DNA from: Desulfobulbaceae bacterium UBA5628
Lineage (GTDB): Bacteria > Desulfobacterota > Desulfobulbia > Desulfobulbales > Desulfurivibrionaceae
DNA length: 13,544 bases
Assembly (NCBI GenBank): GCA_002421565.1
Contig: DIKC01000056.1
Span: 1 to 13,544, forward strand
Direction of reading: 5' to 3'
Shown: positions 7,384 to 12,446 of the stretch, in pieces
How positions within the stretch are numbered: the first letter of the stretch is position 1
Layout: every line of letters begins with the position of its first letter
Position numbers and translations under genes: made by a program
Notes under the pieces: model-generated
The model's database searches: none
What the model was told of the DNA's origin: nothing
The model's input: the letters and a program-made list of their open reading frames with translations, nothing else

Positions 7384-7860
7384 ATGGCTGAGGCAGCAAG
7401 ACTCATGGAAGAGACAATCGTAACCACCACCGCCCAGACCAGTCGTTTCGGCGAACTGGCCGTTGACCCGGAAAAGGTCATCAGCTTGACCAGCGCGTTC
7501 CCGGGTTTCCCCGAATCCAAGCGCTTCATGCTGCGGCAGCACAGCAGCAAGTCACCGTTCATGTGGCTGCAATCGCTGGACAACCCCGACCTGGCCTTTG
7601 TCGTAATTCAGGCCAGCCGGCTGGTACCCCAGTATCAGCCCAAACTGCCGCCCTTTGCCATCAAGGATTTGGGCAGCCCCGCGGCCGGCGATCTCGATCT
7701 GCTGCTGATTCTGGCCATCCCCAAGGGCAAGCCGGAGGCGATGACCGCCAACCTGCTTGGTCCGGTAGTGGTCAACACCCGCAAGAAGCTGGCCAAGCAG
7801 GTATTGCTTGACCCCACCCAGTATGACGCCTGCTGGCCGGTATTTGAGGCCGAAGGGTAA
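7384..7860 (+). CDS. fliW: Flagellar assembly factor FliW
   Basis: FliW binds free flagellin, and when flagellin is exported it is released to bind and inhibit CsrA; this partner switch couples flagellin synthesis to export. The 158-residue protein shows family signatures: WLQSLDNPDLAF (residues 61-72), LLILAIPKG (107-115) and TANLLGPVVVN (121-131). Length is typical (about 150) with a slightly longer N-terminus. A near-perfect Shine-Dalgarno, AGGAGG at 7372-7377 within AGGAGGTGA, lies 6 bases before the ATG at 7384, which makes this start preferable to the internal ATG at 7405. It is paired with csrA immediately upstream, 105 bases away, and convergent with flgM. No frameshift or missing core segment is seen. 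Confidence 0.96.
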   Translation: MAEAARLMEETIVTTTAQTSRFGELAVDPEKVISLTSAFPGFPESKRFMLRQHSSKSPFMWLQSLDNPDLAFVVIQASRLVPQYQPKLPPFAIKDLGSPAAGDLDLLLILAIPKGKPEAMTANLLGPVVVNTRKKLAKQVLLDPTQYDACWPVFEAEG

Positions 7861-7888
7861 GCAGCAAGGAAAAAAATCGGGTTGATGA

Positions 7889-7938
7889 GGCCGGGCAAGG
7901 TTGCCTTTGAAAACGGCCGCGGCACAAGGATGTGCCGC
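7889..7938 (+). promoter_or_regulatory. fliW 3' UTR structure with a near-consensus CsrA-binding hairpin
   Basis: Two adjacent structures follow the fliW stop. The first is an outer stem GGCCG (7889-7893) / CGGCC (7914-7918) enclosing GGCAA/TTGCC. The second is a perfect 8-bp stem GCGGCACA / TGTGCCGC (7919-7926, 7931-7938) with loop AGGA. The segment GCACAAGGATGT (7922-7933) matches the CsrA SELEX consensus RUACARGGAUGU at 11 of 12 positions, with GGA presented in the loop as known sites do. No T tract follows, so it is not a normal intrinsic terminator. Another exact CARGGA lies just after the fliW stop (7865-7870). Confidence 0.6.
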
Positions 7939-7981
7939 CCATACCTGAAAAAAAGAGATTTGTTGGCGCCGGGCAGGGCAT

Positions 7982-8009
7982 AAAAAAACCGCCCGGTAAG
8001 GGGCGGTTT
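7982..8009 (-). terminator. Intrinsic terminator of flgM
   Basis: On the minus strand, a 9-bp stem AAACCGCCC / GGGCGGTTT (arms 8001-8009 and 7986-7994 in plus coordinates) with a 6-base loop is followed by a run of seven T (complement of 7982-7988). It lies 33 bases past the flgM stop. On the plus strand the stem is followed by AGAAAG, so it would work poorly for fliW. Confidence 0.88.
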
Positions 8010-8042
8010 AGAAAGCGGATCAGCTACGGATTAGGATGTGGA

Positions 8043-8345
8043 TCAGCCGAGGATCCGTTGATCGGAAATCACGCTCTTGAGCATCTTGTCGGCAATGGTC
8101 CGGGGATCGATCTCATATTCGCCCCGTTCGATTTTTCCCTTCAATTCCTGCACCAGTTCGCTGCGCACTGCCGGGGTCTGGGCCAGCACCTCCCGCGCCC
8201 GCTGAATATCCTGGGAAGCGGAGGAGATATCCACCCGGTCGGCTTGGGCGCCGGCAACGGTTTCGTTTTTGGCCGCCGGCTCCTGCCGTTTGGCGGCCTG
8301 AACCTTGTCGGTCTTGAGCTGGGGGAAAATATTGCTCAGTTTCAT
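8043..8345 (-). CDS. flgM: Anti-sigma28 factor FlgM
   Basis: FlgM binds and inhibits sigma28 (FliA) until the hook is complete, after which it is exported and late genes are released. The 100-residue protein has the usual disordered N-terminal half (MKLSNIFPQLKTDKVQAAKR) and a helical sigma-binding C-terminal half: DRVDIS (36-41), then RSELVQELKGKIERGEYEID (61-80) and PRTIADKML. The ribosome binding site AGGAG (complement of 8354-8358) is 8 bases before the ATG. In many bacteria flgM sits in front of flgN; here it is transcribed alone on the opposite strand, convergent with fliW, with its own sigma28-type promoter and terminator. The sigma28 promoter fits the known feedback in which FlgM is resupplied by its own target. 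Confidence 0.93.
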   Translation of the reverse strand: MKLSNIFPQLKTDKVQAAKRQEPAAKNETVAGAQADRVDISSASQDIQRAREVLAQTPAVRSELVQELKGKIERGEYEIDPRTIADKMLKSVISDQRILG

Positions 8346-8386
8346 AGTGGTTGCTCCTAAGTCATCTTGCTCTTTGCTTACTTAGC

Positions 8387-8413
8387 ATATCGGCCTGGAT
8401 AAAACAAACCTAA
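8387..8413 (-). promoter_or_regulatory. Sigma28 (FliA)-type promoter of flgM
   Basis: Read on the minus strand, TTAGGTTT (complement of 8406-8413), an 11-base spacer and GCCGATAT (complement of 8387-8394). The flagellar sigma28 consensus is TAAAGTTT-N11-GCCGATAA. Here the -35 matches 6 of 8, the -10 matches 7 of 8, and the spacing is exact. A start near 8380 leaves a leader of about 35 bases before the flgM ATG. Confidence 0.75.
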
Positions 8414-8476
8414 AACATTTTTGCCGCTTTCCGGAAAAAATTGCCGGGTAGGCCCGCCATCAAGGTGTTTGCGGCA

Positions 8477-8505
8477 TTGCCAAACCAGCAGCCCAAGGGT
8501 ATATC
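8477..8505 (+). promoter_or_regulatory. polA: Possible housekeeping promoter of polA
   Basis: TTGCCA (8477-8482, one mismatch to TTGACA) and TATATC (8500-8505, four of six) are separated by 17 bases. Transcription would start near 8512, only about 11 bases before the ATG, giving a very short leader that begins at the GGGAGG ribosome binding site. This is weak evidence; the true promoter could lie further upstream. Confidence 0.28.
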
Positions 8506-8522
8506 TGCGGGGGGAGGCAGCA

Positions 8523-11201
8523 ATGGAGAAAACACCGGTCTATCTGATTGACGGCAGCGCTTATATTTACCGGGCCTATCACGCGATCGGTCCGCTCACC
8601 AACCGGCAGGGGCTGCCCACCCATGCCGCCTATGGCTTCACCGCCACCCTCCTGCGGGTGATCCGGGAAAAGGAGCCCCGTTACCTGGCGGTGGCCTTTG
8701 ATGCCCGGGGGCCGAATTTCCGCCACCAGATGTTTCCGGCCTACAAGGCCAACCGGCCGCCCATGCCCGAAGACCTGGCCAGTCAGATCCCCTATATTAA
8801 AGATATTGTCGCCGCCTACCGGATTGCCTCCCTGGAACGGCAGGGATTCGAGGCCGACGACCTGATCGCCGCCGCTGTCCACGCCTTGACCAAGGCCGGC
8901 CATCCGGTGATCGTGGTCTCCGGCGACAAGGATTTGCTGCAACTGGTGAGCGAAACGGTGACCCTCTGGGACCCGATGAGCGACAAGTTCATGGACCCGG
9001 CCGGGGTGGAGAAAAAATACCAGGTGGGGCCGGAACGGCTGCTCGACTTGTTTGCCCTGATCGGCGACAGTTCCGACAATGTGCCGGGAGCGCCGGGGGT
9101 GGGGCCGAAAACAGCGGAAAAGCTGATCAACCAGTTCGGCACCCTGGATCAGCTTTACGAGCACTTGGATGAGGTTGGCCAGCCCAAGCTGCGGGAAAAA
9201 CTGGCCGCCCACCGGGAGCAGGTCTTCTTGTCCCGGGATTTGATCCGCCTCCGTCACGACCTGGAAGTGCCGGTCGAGGCGGAAGCCTATCTCCGGCCCG
9301 CCCCGGATCAGGACAAACTGCGGGAACTCTTTACCTTCCTTGATTTCACCCGCCTGATCAAAAGCGAGTTGACCAGCGAAAAACTGGCCGACGGCGGCTT
9401 TCATTGCGTCGCCACCCCGGCCGAGTTGGCCCGCCTGGCCGCCCGCCTGGCCGGGGCCGAGTTGCTGACCATCGACACCGAAACCACCTCCCTTGATGCC
9501 CTGACCGCCGAGCTGGTGGGGGTTTCCCTTTGCCGGGAGGCCGAGGCGGCCTGGTATCTGCCGATCGGGCATCGCAACGAGGCGGGGGAACTGCTGCCCG
9601 GCCAACTGCCCCTGGCGGCGGTGCAGGCGGCCCTGGCCCCGCTCCTGGCCGATCCCCGCACCGTGAAATTGGGCCACAATCTTAAATACGATCTTCAGGT
9701 TCTGGCCGGTCATCGGTTGCCCCTGGCCCCGCCCCTGGCCGATACCATGCTCGCCTCCTATCTTCTCGACCCTTCCCGCCGCTCCCAGAAACTCGACGAT
9801 CTTTGCGAGGAATTTCTCTCCCGGCGGCTCACCTCCTTTGCCGAGGTGACCGCCAAGGATAAGCGGTCGGACGCCTTTGTTTATGTGGCGCCGGCGGCGG
9901 CGGCTAATTACTCCTGCGAGGACGTGGTTGCCACCCGGTTGCTCTGGGACGCCTTTCAGCCGCAACTGGCCGCCGCCGACCTGCAAAAGCTCTTCGGCGA
10001 GGTGGAGATGGTTCTCCTCCCGATCCTGGCCCGGATGGAGCGGATCGGGATTCTGGTGGACCCGGCCCGGCTGGCCGAACTGGCCGAGGAATTCGGCCGG
10101 GAACTGGCCCGGCTGGAGGAAAAGATTCACCACCTGGCCGGGGTGGACTTCAACATCAATTCCCCCCGCCAGTTGGGGGAGGTGCTGTTCGAGCGGCTCC
10201 GGCTGCCCCACGGCCGCAAGACCAAGACCGGCTATTCCACCGACAGCGCGGTGCTGGAAAAACTGGCCGCTTACCACGATCTGCCGGCCACGGTCATTGC
10301 CCACCGCAACCTGGCCAAGCTCAAATCCACTTACGTCGATAAGCTGGCCGCCCTGATCAATCCCGCCAGCGGCCGGGTCCACACCTCCTTCAATCAGGCG
10401 GTGACCGCCACCGGCCGCCTGAGCAGCAGCAACCCCAATCTCCAGAACATCCCGATCCGCACCCCGGAAGGCCGCCGTCTGCGGGGGGCCTTCATCGCCG
10501 CCCCCGGCCACTTCTTCCTGGCCGCCGACTATTCCCAGATCGATCTCCGGGTGCTGGCCCACTATTCGCAAGACCCCTCCCTGCTGGCCGCCTTCAAGGC
10601 CGGCGAGGACATCCACGCCCGCACCGCGGCCGAGATTTTCCGGGTCAGCCCGGCCCTGATCAGCCCCCAGATGCGGCGGGTGGCCAAGACCATCAATTTC
10701 GGGATCGTTTACGGGATGAGCGCCTTCGGCCTGGCCGAACAACTGAAGATCAGCCGCAAGGAGGCCCAGGTCTTCATCGACCGTTATTTCGAGCTTTACC
10801 AGGGGGTCAAGCAATTCATGGCCGGGATCGTCGAGCAGGCCCGCGAACAGGGCCAGGTCACCACCCTCCTCAACCGCCGCCGCCCCCTGCCGGAGATCAA
10901 GAGCAGCAACAAGATGCGGCGCGAGTTTGCCGAACGGACCGCGATCAACACCCCGATCCAGGGAACCGCCGCCGACATCATCAAGCTGGCCACCATTGCC
11001 TGCGACCGCGCCCTGACCGAGGCCGGCCTCAAGGCGGCCCTGCTGCTCCAGATTCACGACGAACTGATTTTCGAGGTGCCGGAGGCGGAACTGGCGGCGA
11101 CCGGCAAGCTGGTCAAGGCAGCGATGGAGGGGGTCATGGAGTTGGCGGTACCCCTGGCGGTAAATCTCCACACCGGCCCGGACTTGGCTTCCACTGAATA
11201 A
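8523..11201 (+). CDS. polA: DNA polymerase I
   Basis: This 892-residue family A polymerase acts in Okazaki fragment maturation and repair synthesis. The 5' nuclease domain (about 1-290) has FEADDL (109-114), SGDKDL with D135/D137, and GDSSDNVPG with D182/D185. The 3'-5' exonuclease appears active: DTE at 318-320, NLKYD at 386-390 and YSCED at 463-467 keep the four metal ligands. The polymerase domain has motif A DYSQIDLR (669-676), motif B with K722, F726 and Y730, and motif C HDE (845-847). Motif A has Asp674 where Escherichia coli has the steric-gate Glu710. The frame is open from 8421, but GGGAGG at 8512-8517 and the conserved start MEKTPVYLIDGSAYIYRAYH support the ATG at 8523. It is divergent from flgM and looks unrelated to the flagellar genes. 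Confidence 0.97.
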   Translation: MEKTPVYLIDGSAYIYRAYHAIGPLTNRQGLPTHAAYGFTATLLRVIREKEPRYLAVAFDARGPNFRHQMFPAYKANRPPMPEDLASQIPYIKDIVAAYRIASLERQGFEADDLIAAAVHALTKAGHPVIVVSGDKDLLQLVSETVTLWDPMSDKFMDPAGVEKKYQVGPERLLDLFALIGDSSDNVPGAPGVGPKTAEKLINQFGTLDQLYEHLDEVGQPKLREKLAAHREQVFLSRDLIRLRHDLEVPVEAEAYLRPAPDQDKLRELFTFLDFTRLIKSELTSEKLADGGFHCVATPAELARLAARLAGAELLTIDTETTSLDALTAELVGVSLCREAEAAWYLPIGHRNEAGELLPGQLPLAAVQAALAPLLADPRTVKLGHNLKYDLQVLAGHRLPLAPPLADTMLASYLLDPSRRSQKLDDLCEEFLSRRLTSFAEVTAKDKRSDAFVYVAPAAAANYSCEDVVATRLLWDAFQPQLAAADLQKLFGEVEMVLLPILARMERIGILVDPARLAELAEEFGRELARLEEKIHHLAGVDFNINSPRQLGEVLFERLRLPHGRKTKTGYSTDSAVLEKLAAYHDLPATVIAHRNLAKLKSTYVDKLAALINPASGRVHTSFNQAVTATGRLSSSNPNLQNIPIRTPEGRRLRGAFIAAPGHFFLAADYSQIDLRVLAHYSQDPSLLAAFKAGEDIHARTAAEIFRVSPALISPQMRRVAKTINFGIVYGMSAFGLAEQLKISRKEAQVFIDRYFELYQGVKQFMAGIVEQAREQGQVTTLLNRRRPLPEIKSSNKMRREFAERTAINTPIQGTAADIIKLATIACDRALTEAGLKAALLLQIHDELIFEVPEAELAATGKLVKAAMEGVMELAVPLAVNLHTGPDLASTE

Positions 11202-11212
11202 GCCGGTTTTTT
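11186..11212 (+). terminator. Probable intrinsic terminator of polA
   Basis: GGCTT (11186-11190) and AAGCC (11200-11204) form a stem with a 9-base loop that includes the polA stop codon. It is followed by GG and six T (11207-11212). A competing pairing ACCGGC (11172-11177) / GCCGGT (11202-11207) is also possible. The stem is short, so confidence is moderate. Confidence 0.5.
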
Positions 11213-11368
11213 GCTTGTGCCGCCCGCCTGTTTTTTGGTAGCCTGACCTCCGCAGCGCCTGGAAAACAAGCAGCCGCCTTTTTCTGCTTTGCGCCCCGGA
11301 GAGAACTGCATTTAGCCCCCCGATCATCACAAAAGATACGAAGAAACAAAATGGTAATCGGACATCAT

Positions 11369-11416
11369 GCCGTAATACACGGAGTTGATTAAACAGATTC
11401 TGTGTAGCGCCGTATT
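11369..11416. repeat. Hairpin flanked by a near-identical octamer pair; possible element end or recombination site
   Basis: TACACGGA (11376-11383) and TCTGTGTA (11399-11406) pair over 8 bp with one G-T wobble around a 15-base loop. They are flanked by GCCGTAAT (11369-11376) and GCCGTATT (11409-11416), which differ at one base. The site lies about 175 bases before the recombinase gene. Whether it is an IS91-type terminus, a tyrosine recombinase site or neither cannot be told from one copy. Confidence 0.35.
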
Positions 11417-11433
11417 GGCCCATTATGTCTAAA

Positions 11434-11514
11434 TATAATGTTGAACTAAACCGCTACGCGGTAGTGAACCATCAATGAAGGTGGGCAGCCTCTGGGTTGT
11501 CCGCCTTTCTTTTT
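11434..11514 (+). ncRNA. Candidate small RNA or leader RNA upstream of the recombinase gene
   Basis: A perfect TATAAT box lies at 11434-11439, although no good -35 box is seen at the usual distance. A start near 11446 would give an RNA of about 69 bases with two structures: hairpin ACCGC-TAC-GCGGT (11450-11462), a single-stranded linker, and the terminator hairpin at 11480-11514. This compact layout is typical of small trans-acting RNAs or of attenuator leaders. No known RNA family was recognised. Confidence 0.3.
11480..11514 (+). terminator. Strong intrinsic terminator upstream of the recombinase gene
   Basis: GGTGGGCAGCC (11480-11490), loop TCTG, then GGTTGTCCGCC (11495-11505): all 11 positions pair, three as G-T wobbles. 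The stem is followed by TTTCTTTTT (11506-11514). It ends 75 bases before the recombinase ATG, so it could insulate the element from polA readthrough or end a short upstream RNA. Confidence 0.8.
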
Positions 11515-11589
11515 GCGCTTATCACGTCCGTTTGATGTACTTTTTTGGCAAGATGTCACCTGTTAACTCTTGCCCAAAGGAGGATCGTC

Positions 11590-12432
11590 ATGACGGATTT
11601 GAGGAAGCGAATGCTGGATGATATGCAACTGCATGGGTACGCGGAGCGGACCATGGCGAGCTATGTCGCCGCCGTTTCGTTGCTGGCACGGCACTACCAC
11701 CGCCCGCCGGATCAAATCAGCGAGGATGATATCCGCAACTTTTTTCTCCACCTGATCAAGGACCGGAAGTCGTCGCGCAACACTGTGAAGATATATCTTT
11801 GCGGGATCAAGTTTTTCTACGAGAAGACCCTGGGGCGGGAGTGGCGGATATTCGGGCTGCTTTTGCCGGCGAAGAGCAAAAAGCTGCCGGTGATACTGTC
11901 GCGGGAAGAGGTCGTGGCTATTTTGGGCAAGGTGACAAGCGCCACTCTCAAGATGCTGCTGATCTTGATCTATGTTTGCGGCTTGCGCTTGCATGAGGCG
12001 GTATCCCTCAGGGTCAACGATATCGACGGCCAGCGGATGCAGATCCGGGTGCGGGGCAAGGGGAACAAGGAGCGCGATCTGCCCTTGCCGGCCGGGACGC
12101 TGAAACTGTTACGGAGCTACTGGCGGGCGCATCGTCCGGCGTACTGGCTTTTCCCCTCCGGCCAGCGGCGATCGGTGGCCGTCAGTCATTCGACGGTCCA
12201 GAAGGCGTTCGGCGCCGCCCTGAAGGAGAGCGGGATCGGCAAGCACGCCTCGGTTCACACCCTGCGCCACTCGTACGCTACCCACCTTCTGGAAGACGGA
12301 GTGAATCTGCGGCTTATCCAAGTGTTGCTCGGCCATCAGAGCCCCTCCACCACCGCCCGCTACACCCATCTGACGGAGCGCAGTGAACGGGTGGTACAGA
12401 ACGCCATCAACCGGCTGATGACCGACTCGTAA
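11590..12432 (+). CDS. Tyrosine recombinase (phage-integrase family) of an IS91-type element
   Basis: This 280-residue site-specific recombinase has an N-terminal SAM-like core-binding domain (about 1-95) with TMASYVAAVSLLARHYHRPP, and a C-terminal catalytic domain. The catalytic set is complete: R133 (CGLRLHEA), K157 (RGKGNKERD), H223 and R226 (HTLRHSYAT), H249 (LLGH) and the nucleophile Y258 (TTARYTHL). The frame is open from 11545, but AAAGGAGG at 11576-11583 lies 6 bases before the ATG at 11590, so that start is chosen. It is followed by the transposase gene after 14 bases, clearly one operon. It resembles XerC/XerD in size, but position next to an IS91 transposase and away from housekeeping partners argues for an element-encoded enzyme, perhaps resolving or circularising transposition intermediates. 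That role is inferred. Confidence 0.92.
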   Translation: MTDLRKRMLDDMQLHGYAERTMASYVAAVSLLARHYHRPPDQISEDDIRNFFLHLIKDRKSSRNTVKIYLCGIKFFYEKTLGREWRIFGLLLPAKSKKLPVILSREEVVAILGKVTSATLKMLLILIYVCGLRLHEAVSLRVNDIDGQRMQIRVRGKGNKERDLPLPAGTLKLLRSYWRAHRPAYWLFPSGQRRSVAVSHSTVQKAFGAALKESGIGKHASVHTLRHSYATHLLEDGVNLRLIQVLLGHQSPSTTARYTHLTERSERVVQNAINRLMTDS

Positions 12433-12446
12433 TCCGCGGGACGGTC

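Larger units (their letters stand above)
11213..11589 (+). other. Non-coding stretch between polA and the recombinase gene
   Basis: No convincing protein gene is seen on either strand here. The first part (to about 11330) resembles the local GC-rich chromosome and has scattered T runs (11240s, 11280s) without a clear stem. From about 11330 the sequence becomes visibly more A/T-rich and contains a hairpin (11376-11406), a repeated GCCGTAAT/GCCGTATT pair, a TATAAT box (11434-11439), a small hairpin (11450-11462) and a strong terminator (11480-11514). The change in composition suggests that the left boundary of the mobile element lies within this stretch. Confidence 0.6.

Noticed and set aside
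7861..7938. CsrB/RsmZ-type multi-loop CsrA-sequestering sRNA
   Set aside because: Only two CARGGA cores and a single AGGA-loop hairpin are present, with no independent promoter or downstream terminator on the plus strand, so a full CsrB-like RNA is not supported.
7932..8360. Open frame of 142 codons on the plus strand opposite flgM
   Set aside because: It overlaps the flgM terminator and the whole of flgM, which is supported by its sequence, ribosome binding site and sigma28 promoter.
8421..8522. Upstream extension of the polA frame by 34 codons
   Set aside because: The conserved polymerase start lies at 8523 with a good ribosome binding site; the extension has no similarity to PolA and overlaps the flgM promoter region.
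8460..11423. Open frame of 987 codons antisense to polA
   Set aside because: It is a by-product of GC-rich codon usage in polA; the translation is low-complexity and glutamine/glycine-rich with no recognisable domain, while the opposite strand encodes a complete DNA polymerase I.
11440..11470. Integron attC-like site (GTTGAAC, GCTACGC hairpin and AAC)
   Set aside because: The GTT and AAC arms are in the reverse order of the attC R boxes (RYYYAAC ... GTTRRRY), there is no cassette array, and the hairpin is better explained as part of a short RNA or element end.
11590..12432. Chromosomal XerC/XerD recombinase
   Set aside because: Size and catalytic residues would fit, but the tight operon with an IS91 transposase and the flanking accessory DNA favour an element-encoded recombinase.
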